From contig NZ_MRCM01000011.1 in assembly GCF_002303885.1 (NCBI RefSeq), forward strand, positions 1 to 64,000: DNA of 64,000 nt, read 5' to 3'. The notes below the pieces were generated by a model. It did no database searches, was not told the DNA's origin, and saw only the letters and a list, made by a program, of their open reading frames with translations. Both the position numbers and the translations under genes were made by a program. Positions 8,826 to 16,699 of the stretch are shown here, one piece after another (within the stretch, counting starts at the first letter, position 1; every line of letters starts with the position of its first letter). This stretch comes from Flavobacterium sp. ACN2 (GTDB lineage Bacteria > Bacteroidota > Bacteroidia > Flavobacteriales > Flavobacteriaceae).

Positions 8826-8853
8826 TTATAACGTTCCACGTGGAACGTTATAA
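8826..8853. promoter_or_regulatory. parS-like site 4 within a 28-bp perfect palindrome
   Basis: The core GTTCCACGTGGAAC (8833-8846) is extended to a perfect 28-bp palindrome by flanking ACGTTATAA-type arms. It is the most symmetrical site of the cluster. Confidence 0.85.
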
Positions 8854-8879
8854 TAAAAAATTCGAATAAAAGATTAAAT

Positions 8880-8895
8880 CGTTCCACGTGGAACA
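8880..8895. promoter_or_regulatory. parS-like site 5
   Basis: CGTTCCACGTGGAACA starts 48 bp after the core of site 4 and immediately precedes the first tandem-repeat array. Confidence 0.85.
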
Positions 8896-8924
8896 TGATT
8901 TTAAATAGTTCGTTGGAGGTCTAT

Positions 8925-9053
8925 AATGGAAGTTTAGAATGGAAGTTTAGAATGGAAGTTTAGAATGGAAGTTTAGAATGGAAGTTTAGAATGGAAGTTT
9001 AGAATGGAAGTTTAGAATGGAAGTTTAGAATGGAAGTTTAGAATGGAAGTTTA
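8925..9053. repeat. Tandem array of ten 13-bp units
   Basis: Ten head-to-tail copies of AATGGAAGTTTAG (8925-8937, 8938-8950 and so on to 9053) are identical except at the end of the last copy. The array lies between parS-like sites 5 and 6. Stops and the 13-bp period make coding unlikely. Confidence 0.95.
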
Positions 9054-9054
9054 A

Positions 9055-9076
9055 AAATGTTTCACGTGAAACATTT
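9055..9076. promoter_or_regulatory. parS-like site 6, canonical parS
   Basis: TGTTTCACGTGAAACA (9058-9073) is a perfect match to the classical parS, extended to a 22-bp palindrome by AAA/TTT. It separates the 13-bp and 14-bp repeat arrays. Confidence 0.9.
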
Positions 9077-9080
9077 CTAT

Positions 9081-9346
9081 CGGAAGTTCTGTTTAGAAGT
9101 TCTAGTTTGAAAGTTCTAGTTTGAAAGTTCTAGTTTGAAAGTTCTAGTTTGAAAGTTCTAGTTTGAAAGTTCTAGTTTGAAAGTTCTAGTTTGAAAGTTC
9201 TAGTTTGAAAGTTCTAGTTTGAAAGTTCTGATTTAAAAGTGCTACTTTGAGAGTTCTGCTTTGAGAGTTCTGCTTTGAGAGTTCTGATTTGAGAGTTTTG
9301 ATTTGAGAGTTTTGATTTGAGAGTTTTGATTTGAGAGTTTTGATTT
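9081..9346. repeat. Tandem array of about nineteen 14-bp units with a sequence gradient
   Basis: Seventeen full 14-bp units run from 9109 to 9346 after two irregular units (9081-9108). The left units are GAAAGTTCTAGTTT (eight identical copies), the middle ones GAGAGTTCTGCTTT and the right ones GAGAGTTTTGATTT (four identical). The unit resembles the 13-bp unit of the neighbouring array (shared GAAGTT-TAG), so both probably derive from one ancestor. Confidence 0.93.
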
Positions 9347-9355
9347 GAATGAAGT

Positions 9356-9379
9356 AAAATGTTTCACGTGAAACATTTT
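9356..9379. promoter_or_regulatory. parS-like site 7, canonical parS
   Basis: TGTTTCACGTGAAACA (9360-9375) is a perfect parS match in a 24-bp palindrome with AAAA/TTTT flanks. It bounds the 14-bp array on the right. Confidence 0.9.
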
Positions 9380-9435
9380 TATTGATTTCAGAATTTAAGA
9401 ATTCCAGTTGACCTGTTTCAGTTTGAACTTGAAAC

Positions 9436-9473
9436 CTGAAATTTTAAAACTTGAAATTTTAAAACTTGAAATG
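9436..9473. repeat. Short direct repeat upstream of mnmG
   Basis: Two adjacent copies of GAAATTTTAAAACTT, preceded by GAACTTGAAACCT. It belongs to the GAAACCTGAAACTT-like intergenic repeats also seen at 58638-58722. Confidence 0.5.
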
Positions 9474-9481
9474 AAATATAA

Positions 9482-9497
9482 AGTTCCACGTGGAACA
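9482..9497. promoter_or_regulatory. parS-like site 8
   Basis: AGTTCCACGTGGAACA has a perfect 14-bp palindromic core and lies 63 bp upstream of the mnmG start. Confidence 0.85.
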
Positions 9498-9519
9498 AGA
9501 AAGAAATAAATTTAATTCT

Positions 9520-9541
9520 AAAAACCGCGTTAGCGGTTTTT
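9520..9541 (+). terminator. Terminator-like hairpin in front of mnmG
   Basis: A perfect 9-bp stem AAAAACCGC/GCGGTTTTT with loop GTTA, followed by few further T. It lies 18 bp before the mnmG start codon. It could end transcripts coming through the repeat region or act as a leader hairpin. Confidence 0.6.
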
Positions 9542-9559
9542 GGAGAATAATAAAACAAA

Positions 9560-11431
9560 ATGTTTTTAGAAGAATACGATGTTATTGTGGTTGGTGCAGG
9601 CCATGCTGGTTCTGAAGCTGCGGCTGCGGCTGCAAATTTGGGATCGAAAACTTTATTGGTTACAATGAGTTTGCAAAACATAGCACAGATGTCTTGTAAT
9701 CCTGCCATGGGTGGAATTGCAAAAGGACAGATTGTTCGTGAAATTGATGCGCTTGGTGGATATTCAGGAATCGTTTCAGATAAAACTGCGATCCAGTTCA
9801 AGATGCTGAATAAATCAAAAGGACCTGCAATGTGGTCGCCAAGAGTTCAAAGTGATAGAATGCGTTTTGCAGAAGAATGGAGAATGATGTTGGAGGCAAC
9901 TCCAAATCTTGATTTTTATCAAGAGATGGTAAAAGGATTAATTATTGAAGACGGAAAGATAAAAGGAATTAGAACTTCACTAGGAGTGAAGATTCGTTCC
10001 AAATCTGTGGTTTTGACAAATGGTACTTTTTTGAACGGTTTAATTCATATTGGAGAAAAACAATTTGGAGGAGGAAGAGCAGGAGAAAGTGCCGCAACCG
10101 GAATTACCGAAGATTTGATCAAAGTAGGTTTTGAAGCTGGAAGAATGAAAACAGGAACGCCACCTCGAGTAGATGGGCGTTCTTTAGATTATTCTAAAAT
10201 GAATGAAGAAAAAGGAGATGCGAAGCCAGCTAAGTTTTCTTATTCAGATGTTACCGCTCCGTTAACGCATCAGCGTTCTTGTTACATGACATACACTTCG
10301 TTGAATGTTCATGATATTTTGAGAGAAGGTTTTGATCGTTCTCCAATGTTCAACGGAAGAATCAAAAGTTTAGGACCAAGATATTGTCCTTCTATCGAAG
10401 ATAAAATAAATCGTTTTGCAGATAAAGAGCGTCACCAATTATTTGTTGAGCCAGAAGGCTGGAATACTTGCGAAGTTTATGTAAACGGATTTTCAACTTC
10501 GCTTCCAGAGGATATTCAATTTAAAGCGCTTCGTTCTGTTGCAGGTTTTGAAAATGTAAAATTCTTTAGACCTGGTTATGCTATCGAATATGATTTCTTT
10601 CCACCAACGCAATTGAAACATACTTTAGAAACGAAACTAGTTGAAGGATTATATTTCGCAGGACAGATTAATGGAACAACTGGATATGAAGAAGCAGCTT
10701 CTCAAGGTTTGATGGCTGGAATAAATGCGCATTTAAAAGTGCACGAAAAAGATCCATTAATTTTAAAACGTGATGAAGCATACATCGGAGTTCTAATTGA
10801 CGACTTAATTACTAAAGGAACAGAAGAACCATATCGTATGTTTACATCGAGAGCAGAATATAGAACATTGTTGCGTCAAGATAATGCCGATTTCAGATTG
10901 ACTCCAATGTCATACGAAATTGGTTTAGCTTCTGAAAATCGTTTACGAAGAATGGAAAAGAAACTAAACGAATCTGAAAAGATGGTTCAATTCTTCAAAG
11001 AAACAAGTGTTACGATTGCCGAAACAAATCCGATTTTAGAAGCGAAAGAATCGGCTCCAATTTCTCAAGGAGATAAAATGTTCAAGATTTTCTCTCGTCC
11101 ACAAATTGAATTGGAGGATATGTTGAAATTTGAAAAGGTTTCAGCGTATGTTGAAGAAAATGATTTGGATGAAGAAATTGTAGAGCAAGCAGTAATTCAA
11201 GTTAAATATTCTGGTTATATCGAAAAAGAAAGAAATAATGCAGATAAATTGAATCGTTTGGAAGAAGTAAAAATTCCAGACAATTTCGATTATAATAAAA
11301 TTAAATCCATGTCGATTGAAGCAAAACAGAAATTAAGCAAGATTCGTCCTGTAACTATTTCGCAAGCTTCAAGAATCAGCGGAGTATCACCGAGTGATAT
11401 TTCGGTGCTTTTGATTTATATGGGAAGGTAA
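9560..11431 (+). CDS. mnmG: tRNA uridine-5-carboxymethylaminomethyl modification enzyme MnmG (GidA)
   Basis: FAD-dependent enzyme that, with MnmE, installs the carboxymethylaminomethyl group at U34 of certain tRNAs. The 623-residue length is typical. The FAD-binding dinucleotide motif is at residues 8-17 (VIVVGAGHAG). Family signatures GPRYCPSIEDK and GQINGTTGYEEAASQG are present, and the C-terminal helical MnmE-binding region is complete. In many bacteria mnmG lies near the replication origin and parAB. Here it is bracketed by parS-like sites on both sides, which fits an origin-proximal position. MnmE, ParA and ParB are not in the window. Confidence 0.97.
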   Translation: MFLEEYDVIVVGAGHAGSEAAAAAANLGSKTLLVTMSLQNIAQMSCNPAMGGIAKGQIVREIDALGGYSGIVSDKTAIQFKMLNKSKGPAMWSPRVQSDRMRFAEEWRMMLEATPNLDFYQEMVKGLIIEDGKIKGIRTSLGVKIRSKSVVLTNGTFLNGLIHIGEKQFGGGRAGESAATGITEDLIKVGFEAGRMKTGTPPRVDGRSLDYSKMNEEKGDAKPAKFSYSDVTAPLTHQRSCYMTYTSLNVHDILREGFDRSPMFNGRIKSLGPRYCPSIEDKINRFADKERHQLFVEPEGWNTCEVYVNGFSTSLPEDIQFKALRSVAGFENVKFFRPGYAIEYDFFPPTQLKHTLETKLVEGLYFAGQINGTTGYEEAASQGLMAGINAHLKVHEKDPLILKRDEAYIGVLIDDLITKGTEEPYRMFTSRAEYRTLLRQDNADFRLTPMSYEIGLASENRLRRMEKKLNESEKMVQFFKETSVTIAETNPILEAKESAPISQGDKMFKIFSRPQIELEDMLKFEKVSAYVEENDLDEEIVEQAVIQVKYSGYIEKERNNADKLNRLEEVKIPDNFDYNKIKSMSIEAKQKLSKIRPVTISQASRISGVSPSDISVLLIYMGR

Positions 11432-11488
11432 ATAATTTTAGATTTTAGATTGCTGATTTCAGATTATTGTAATATTTTGAAAATGACT

Positions 11489-11504
11489 TGTTCCACGTGA
11501 AACT
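11489..11504. promoter_or_regulatory. parS-like site 9
   Basis: TGTTCCACGTGAAACT is just downstream of mnmG, in a gap that also carries TTTTAGATTT-type repeats (11436-11468 and, inverted, 11540-11564). Confidence 0.85.
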
Positions 11505-11568
11505 ATTTTTCGGTTTTTTATTTTCAGAATCCATTATAAATCTAAAGTCAGAAATCTAAAATTGTTGC

Positions 11569-11584
11569 TGTTCCACGTGAAACC
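11569..11584. promoter_or_regulatory. parS-like site 10
   Basis: TGTTCCACGTGAAACC starts 80 bp after site 9. Confidence 0.85.
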
Positions 11585-11692
11585 TTTTGAAGATTTTAGT
11601 GAAAGAGTATTTGATAAAAGCAACTTTACAGGTGTGCTGAATTATGAAAAGTGAAAAGAATTCTACAGAAGAATTAAAAATAAAAAAGATAA

Positions 11693-11729
11693 AAATCCTA
11701 AAAGCGATATAATTTCGTTTTTAGGATTT
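11693..11729 (+). terminator. Hairpin between mnmG and the methyltransferase gene
   Basis: An 11-bp stem AAATCCTAAAA (11693-11703) / TTTTAGGATTT (11719-11729) has a 15-nt loop and no strong T-run. It overlaps the end of a possible 22-codon reading frame (11644-11712). The role is uncertain: terminator, attenuator or leader structure. Confidence 0.45.
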
Positions 11730-11765
11730 GCTATAAATTAAACCCAATATCTATAAATTTAAAAA

Positions 11766-12614
11766 ATGAACGTTTTAAATAAAAAACATTTTCTTACGGT
11801 AAAAGACCACTCTGTTTCAAAAGAAATTTTTGATTTGTATTATGATGAAGAATTAGATATGCTAATTACTTCTCCACAACCTGAACTTCAAAATTTAGGT
11901 AAATATTACGAAAGCGAAGATTATATTTCGCATACCGACAACAAACGTTCTTTATTTGAAAAAGCATATCACTTTGTGAAAAATATTGCTCTTAAGAATA
12001 AATTGAATTTAATTAATAGCCAACAACCACAAAAAGGAAAACTTTTAGATATTGGAGCTGGAACTGGAGATTTCCTCTTGAAAGCAAAAAATGACGGTTG
12101 GGAAACAATTGGAGTAGAGCCGAGCGATCGTGCTAAAAACATTGCTAAAGAAAAAGGAATTTCATTTGTAGAAGAAATTAGCACTTTAGAAAATCATTCT
12201 CTGGATGTAATTACGATGTGGCACGTTTTAGAACACGTTCCAGATTTAGAACTTCAGATCCAAGAATTGAAGCGTTTATTGAAACCAACTGGAACATTAA
12301 TTATTGCGGTTCCGAATTACAAATCGTTTGATGCAAACCATTATCAAACTTTTTGGGCTGCTTATGATGTGCCAATTCATTTTTGGCATTTTTCAAAAAA
12401 ATCAATTCAATTGCTTTTTGAAAGAGTAGAGATGAAATTGGAAAAAGTTCTTCCAATGAAGTTCGATTCATTTTATGTGAGCCTTTTGTCTGAAAAATAC
12501 AAAACAGGAAAGATGAATTATATTAAAGCTTTTTTCATTGGTTTAAAATCAAATTGGAAAGCGAAGAACTCAAAAGAGTATTCATCGCATATTTATGTTT
12601 TAAAGAATAAATAA
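11766..12614 (+). CDS. Class I SAM-dependent methyltransferase
   Basis: A 282-residue protein with a Methyltransf_11/23-type Rossmann fold. The SAM-binding motif I reads LLDIGAGTGDF at about residues 93-103. The acidic post-I region is followed by the characteristic WHVLEHVPD (about 155) and a PNYKSFDAN loop near 180. The N-terminal about 80 residues (YYDEELDML.TSPQP) match methyltransferases of the O-antigen or ubiquinone/menaquinone-like group that carry a small pre-domain. The substrate cannot be told from sequence. It stands alone, with a terminator behind it. Confidence 0.85.
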   Translation: MNVLNKKHFLTVKDHSVSKEIFDLYYDEELDMLITSPQPELQNLGKYYESEDYISHTDNKRSLFEKAYHFVKNIALKNKLNLINSQQPQKGKLLDIGAGTGDFLLKAKNDGWETIGVEPSDRAKNIAKEKGISFVEEISTLENHSLDVITMWHVLEHVPDLELQIQELKRLLKPTGTLIIAVPNYKSFDANHYQTFWAAYDVPIHFWHFSKKSIQLLFERVEMKLEKVLPMKFDSFYVSLLSEKYKTGKMNYIKAFFIGLKSNWKAKNSKEYSSHIYVLKNK

Positions 12615-12629
12615 TACAAAAAATACAGA

Positions 12630-12668
12630 AAGCCATTTTTGCCCCAAAAGGGCAGAGTGGCTTTTTCT
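12630..12668 (+). terminator. Terminator after the methyltransferase gene
   Basis: Outer stem AAGCCA/TGGCTT (12630-12635 with 12658-12663) encloses an inner GCCC/GGGC stem and is followed by a T-rich run. Confidence 0.75.
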
Positions 12669-12788
12669 TGTTGATATAAAAAAAGCAAAAAAGCATCTAA
12701 AATACTGCGATAGCGTTGGTTTATGATGATATTTTTTTCGATAAATAAAAACAATATCATAAATTTTACGCATTTTTTAAACTTTATG

Positions 12789-12817
12789 TTGATGCTATTG
12801 ATTTTTTTATATTTTTG
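12789..12817 (+). promoter_or_regulatory. Promoter of the OmpH-like lipoprotein gene
   Basis: TTG at 12789-12791, an 18-bp spacer, then TATTTTTG at 12810-12817, an exact Bacteroidota -33/-7 arrangement. The box ends 33 bp before the start codon at 12851. Confidence 0.65.
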
Positions 12818-12850
12818 TCTTCAATACTTAAAAAAATAGAATTTAAAAAA

Positions 12851-13435
12851 ATGAAAAAAGCATTAGTTATTATCGCACTTTCAGTTTTCGCAGTTTCTTG
12901 TAACAAAACAGCAGAGGTAAAGGAAGTAAAAACAGCTTACGTGGATACTTCGGTTTTGATGAAAGAATACACTGAGGCAAAAGATTTAGAGGCAAAGTAC
13001 AAAGCTCAAGCGGAAGAAAAAGGTAGACAATTACAAGCTGAGATTTCACGTTTTAAACAAGACGCGGCTAATTTTCAAAGCCAGGCACAAGCAAACGGTC
13101 AAGCTTGGGCACAGCAAAGAGGAGCTGAATTGCAAAAAAGAGAGCAGCAATTAGGTTATGCACAACAAGCATTAGCACAACAATTACAACAAGAAAGTGG
13201 TGTTGAAATGGATTCTCTTGTTAGTGGAGTTAAAAAATTCATTAAAGACTACGGAAAGAAAAACGGTTACTCTTACATCTACGGAACAGGGGATGCTGCT
13301 ACAATTTTGTATGCTGAAGAGAAATACGATATTACAAAAGAAATTATCAAAGCTTTAAATGATAAATACAAAGCAGAGCCAAAAACAGATGCAAAACCAG
13401 CAGCTGAAACAAAAGAAGGCGAAGCTAAAAAATAA
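12851..13435 (+). CDS. OmpH/Skp-like lipoprotein chaperone
   Basis: A 194-residue protein with a lipoprotein signal (LSVFAVSC, lipidated Cys near residue 17). A helical, Ala/Gln-rich OmpH/Skp domain follows (about 25-165), starting with the typical TAYVDTSVLMKEYTEA segment. Skp-like proteins are periplasmic chaperones of outer-membrane proteins; the lipid anchor is a Bacteroidota variation. The C-terminus is Lys/Glu/Ala-rich. An upstream in-frame ATG (12815) is rejected because the signal peptide starts at 12851 and 12815 lies almost on the promoter. Confidence 0.85.
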   Translation: MKKALVIIALSVFAVSCNKTAEVKEVKTAYVDTSVLMKEYTEAKDLEAKYKAQAEEKGRQLQAEISRFKQDAANFQSQAQANGQAWAQQRGAELQKREQQLGYAQQALAQQLQQESGVEMDSLVSGVKKFIKDYGKKNGYSYIYGTGDAATILYAEEKYDITKEIIKALNDKYKAEPKTDAKPAAETKEGEAKK

Positions 13436-13460
13436 AACTACCAAACTAACTAAATTACTG

Positions 13461-13495
13461 AAAACCTAAATCCACTGCGATTTAGGTTTTTTCTT
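13461..13495 (+). terminator. Terminator after the OmpH-like gene
   Basis: An 11-bp stem AAAACCTAAAT/ATTTAGGTTTT with an 8-nt loop, followed by a T-rich tail. Confidence 0.85.
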
Positions 13496-13537
13496 TTTAT
13501 AAAAATGCGGTAATTTTATTTTTTTAATACAAGCCCA

Positions 13538-15817
13538 ATGCAGAACGTTTCAGAAGCGGCAGCTTATACTTTGCAATTCATCAATCAGACCCAGAAATCT
13601 ATTTTCCTTACGGGAAAAGCAGGTACGGGAAAAACTACGCTTTTACGCGAAATTATAGCCACAACGCATAAAAATACGGTGGTCGTTGCACCAACCGGAA
13701 TCGCTGCTTTGAATGCGGGTGGCGTAACCATTCACTCCATGTTTCAACTTCCGTTTTCTGCGTTTATTCCATCGTATGATGTAAGCGCGCAATTTACAGA
13801 AACAGTAAAATTTGAAAACAAAGAATCACTTCGCCGCCATTTCAAAATGAATAACGTTAAGCGAAATGTAATCAAAAACATGGAGCTTCTTGTGATTGAT
13901 GAAGTGAGTATGATGCGCGCCGATTTGTTGGACGCGGTCGATTTCATGATGCAGACCGTTCGAAGAAACACGCATCCTTTTGGCGGAGTTCAAGTTTTGT
14001 TTATTGGAGACTTGCTGCAATTGCCGCCAGTGATTCGTGATGAAGAATGGCGAACACTGAAAAACTATTACCGCGGAAAATTCTTTTTCCATTCTCATGT
14101 GCTCCAAACGTATCCGCCGATTTATATCGAGTTGTCAAAAATCTATCGCCAGACCGATGATGCTTTTATCTCGGTTTTGAACAATTTGAGAAATAATCAG
14201 ATCACTCCCGAGGACATAACTATTCTAAATCAGTATGTTAAGCCAGATTTTGACTTCAAAGAGAACAAAGGCTATATCACGCTGACAACTCATAATGCTA
14301 AGGCTGATTCTATCAACTCACAGTCAATCAATGATTTAGATGGTAAAGAATATATATATACGCCATTTGTGGTAGGAGATTTTCCAGAAAAGATATTTCC
14401 TGTTGAAGAAGAATTGAAATTGAAAGTGGGCGCGCAAATCATGTTCGTCAAAAATGACCTGTCTTTTGAAAAGAGATACTTCAACGGAAAGATGGGCGTA
14501 ATCAAATCGCTTTCTGATGAAGAAATCTTTGTTCACTTTCCAGAAGAGAACATGACACTCGAAGTGGAGAAGTACGAATGGAAAAATATCCGCTACAAAG
14601 TCAACGAACAAACCAAAGATATCGAAGAAGAGGTTTTAGGAACTTTTGCGCATTATCCAATCAAGCTGGCATGGGCGATTACGGTGCACAAAAGCCAAGG
14701 TTTAACTTTTGACAAAGCAGCGCTCGATGTATCGCAAGTTTTTCTGCCTGGGCAGGCCTATGTAGCGCTTTCGCGTTTGCGTTCGTTAGACGGGCTTATT
14801 TTGCTTTCTCCGATGCAGATGAATGGCATTTCGAACGACCAAGATGTGATGGATTACGCTTTGAACCGAGCAACGGAAGAAACTTTGGAGAAAGCGCTTC
14901 ACTTCGAAACCAAAAATTTTATTCACAACTATTTGATAAACAGTTTTAATTGGGGAGAATTGGCGCAAGAATGGCGAAATCATCGTTTCAGTTATAACGA
15001 AAACGCAGCAGGTTCCGAAAAAACGAAACATGCGGTTTGGGCGCATAAACGAATGGAAATTATAGAACAGCTTTTAGATCCTTCGCAGAAATTCATTTCG
15101 CAACTCAATAAAATCTTCATCAAAGAAACGGTCGATTTGTTTTTTGTGAAAGAAAGGGTAGATGCGGCCTACGATTATTTTTTCAAGCCAATGGACAAAT
15201 TGGTTGATGATCTGATTTACAAAATGGCTGAAATTCAAAAATTTAAAAAAGTAAAAGAGTTCTACGAAGAGCTTAACTTTTTGGAAGATCTTCAGACCAA
15301 GGCGGTTTTGAGATTGATGAAAGCCAAGTTATTGATCGAAGTGGTTGTGGCCGGCGAAGAAATCAGTAAAGAAAAACTAACATCGCCAAATATTAGAAAT
15401 TACAAAACGAACAAAGCAGAAAGGATTCGAGAAGAGTTGAAAACGACAAATACGGACATTTTTAGGACAGAAGAACCCGTTGTTCGATACAAATCAACTA
15501 AGACAGAGAAAAGTGAGCTTAAAACGGCTAAAAAAACGACTGTCGAAGAAACGTATGATTTGTGGATGGATAAAAATTCGGTTGAAGATATTGCAAGAAT
15601 GCGTAAATTAAATGTTCAAACGATCGAAGGCCATTTGATAAGACTTATTCAGTCGAAGAAAATCGAAATTACCGATGTTCTTCCGTATGATAAAATTTTG
15701 GCTTTGAGAGAAGCTTTTCAGTTTTATCAAGAAGAATCTTTGAGTCCTTTGAAAGAAAAATATGGAGATGAATTTACTTGGGACGAGCTAAAAATGTTCA
15801 AAGCCAGCATTAATTAA
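13538..15817 (+). CDS. PIF1-like helicase with C-terminal HTH domain
   Basis: A 759-residue superfamily 1 DNA helicase of the PIF1/RecD-like group. Walker A GKAGTGKT is at residues 26-33, Walker B (LLVIDEVSMM) near 115-124, and motif VI-type TVHKSQGLTF near 381-390, followed by QAYVALSRLRS. The last about 90 residues (around 670-715) resemble the HTH_40/RQC-like winged helix that often ends this family in Bacteroidota (VEDIARMRKLNVQTIEGHL). Likely roles are G-quadruplex or replication-fork processing; this is inferred. Its base composition is somewhat richer in GC than its neighbours (many GCG, CGC, CCG). Confidence 0.88.
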   Translation: MQNVSEAAAYTLQFINQTQKSIFLTGKAGTGKTTLLREIIATTHKNTVVVAPTGIAALNAGGVTIHSMFQLPFSAFIPSYDVSAQFTETVKFENKESLRRHFKMNNVKRNVIKNMELLVIDEVSMMRADLLDAVDFMMQTVRRNTHPFGGVQVLFIGDLLQLPPVIRDEEWRTLKNYYRGKFFFHSHVLQTYPPIYIELSKIYRQTDDAFISVLNNLRNNQITPEDITILNQYVKPDFDFKENKGYITLTTHNAKADSINSQSINDLDGKEYIYTPFVVGDFPEKIFPVEEELKLKVGAQIMFVKNDLSFEKRYFNGKMGVIKSLSDEEIFVHFPEENMTLEVEKYEWKNIRYKVNEQTKDIEEEVLGTFAHYPIKLAWAITVHKSQGLTFDKAALDVSQVFLPGQAYVALSRLRSLDGLILLSPMQMNGISNDQDVMDYALNRATEETLEKALHFETKNFIHNYLINSFNWGELAQEWRNHRFSYNENAAGSEKTKHAVWAHKRMEIIEQLLDPSQKFISQLNKIFIKETVDLFFVKERVDAAYDYFFKPMDKLVDDLIYKMAEIQKFKKVKEFYEELNFLEDLQTKAVLRLMKAKLLIEVVVAGEEISKEKLTSPNIRNYKTNKAERIREELKTTNTDIFRTEEPVVRYKSTKTEKSELKTAKKTTVEETYDLWMDKNSVEDIARMRKLNVQTIEGHLIRLIQSKKIEITDVLPYDKILALREAFQFYQEESLSPLKEKYGDEFTWDELKMFKASIN

Positions 15818-15826
15818 TTTTTTGAA

Positions 15827-15842
15827 CGTCCCATGTGAAACA
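15827..15842. promoter_or_regulatory. Degenerate parS-like site
   Basis: CGTCCCATGTGAAACA keeps the half GTGAAACA but has two core changes from parS. It lies 10 bp after the helicase stop and may be a decayed or weak ParB site. Confidence 0.4.
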
Positions 15843-15885
15843 TGGTTTTCTGTTTTTCAAAAATCTAATTTCTAACACATTAAAT

Positions 15886-15893
15886 TATTTTTG
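15886..15893 (+). promoter_or_regulatory. -7 box abutting the next start codon
   Basis: TATTTTTG ends only 2 bp before the ATG at 15896, so a transcript from it would be leaderless. No TTG was found at the -33 distance, so this may be chance. Confidence 0.3.
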
Positions 15894-15895
15894 AC

Positions 15896-16657
15896 ATGAA
15901 AACATTTAAAATATTGCTAACAATTCTGGTGTTTAATTCTTCGTTTTTGATTGCCCAGGATTTGAAGCCAGAATATCAAAAGTTTATTTCGAAATTTATT
16001 CTCGAAGTAAAAAATGGTGATAAAGAAGCAATTGCAAAACGTATAAAATTTCCGTTCAAGCGAGATTATCCAATTCCTTCGGTTAAGGACAAAGCAGATT
16101 TTGTGAAAAGATATAACCAAATTTTTGATAAGGTTTTGATTGAGAAAATAACAAAATCGGATCCAGCAAAAGATTGGTCAGAAGTGGGATGGCGCGGAAT
16201 TATGCTAAATCGTGGAGACATGTGGATAGATATTGACGGAAGAATTATCAGCATCAATCATCAATCGGAGGAAGAATTGAAATTGAAAAATTCATTAATC
16301 GCAAAGCAGAAAAAAAGCGTAAATTCTTCACTTTCAAATTTTAAAGAACCTGTTGCAATTCTTGAAACTTCAAAGTTCAGAATTAGAATTGATGATTTAG
16401 GAAATAATAATTATCGCTATGCTTCTTGGTCCATCAAACAAGAAATGACTGAAACTCCAGATCTTGTAATCGAAAAGGGAGTTTTTATTGCAGACGGAAC
16501 GGGAGGAAACCATTACTTCGATTTTAAAAAAGGAAATTTCAAATACCGATGCTATTTCATTGTTTTGGGAGAAAAAGATTCGCCACCAGCAATATTGACG
16601 GTGTATCAGTCTGGAAAAGCAATCTTATCTCAAGATGCCAAAATTGTTTCACGATAA
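15896..16657 (+). CDS. Secreted hypothetical protein
   Basis: A 253-residue protein with a signal peptide (about 1-20, ending LIAQ). The N-terminal half (residues 25-115) looks like a small alpha/beta domain of the NTF2/SnoaL size (KFPFKRDYPIPSVKDKADFVKRY, then a DMWIDIDGRI strand). The C-terminal half (about 150-250) is beta-rich. I do not recognise a named family. It has its own terminator and lies downstream of the helicase. Confidence 0.65.
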   Translation: MKTFKILLTILVFNSSFLIAQDLKPEYQKFISKFILEVKNGDKEAIAKRIKFPFKRDYPIPSVKDKADFVKRYNQIFDKVLIEKITKSDPAKDWSEVGWRGIMLNRGDMWIDIDGRIISINHQSEEELKLKNSLIAKQKKSVNSSLSNFKEPVAILETSKFRIRIDDLGNNNYRYASWSIKQEMTETPDLVIEKGVFIADGTGGNHYFDFKKGNFKYRCYFIVLGEKDSPPAILTVYQSGKAILSQDAKIVSR

Positions 16658-16660
16658 ACA
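16645..16660. promoter_or_regulatory. Degenerate parS-like site at a gene end
   Basis: TGTTTCACGATAAACA differs from canonical parS at two central-right positions. It overlaps the stop codon of the secreted protein. Binding is doubtful. Confidence 0.25.
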
Positions 16661-16662
16661 TT

Positions 16663-16697
16663 AAAAAAGCCTGATTCAGAACGAATCAGGCTTTTTT
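16663..16697. terminator. Bidirectional terminator
   Basis: A 15-bp stem (16663-16677 with 16683-16697; core GCCTGATTC/GAATCAGGC) with A/T runs on both sides, between convergent genes. Confidence 0.9.
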
Positions 16698-16699
16698 GT

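Noticed and set aside
8925..9346. Interpretation of the repeats as a CRISPR array
   Set aside because: Units are 13-14 bp in direct contact with no unique spacers, and no cas genes are near.
8725..9559. Interpretation of the repeat region as a replication origin
   Set aside because: No DnaA-box-like TTATCCACA sequence and no dnaA or dnaN gene were seen; parS-like sites explain the palindromes better. An origin nearby is possible but not shown.
9418..9801. A 127-codon minus-strand frame over the mnmG 5' end
   Set aside because: It overlaps mnmG and the repeat region, and its sequence has no family character.
11644..11712. A 22-codon plus-strand frame (MKSEKNSTEELK...) between mnmG and the methyltransferase gene
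   Set aside because: Very short, Lys/Ile-rich as expected of AT-rich DNA, and it overlaps a hairpin. No support as a gene.
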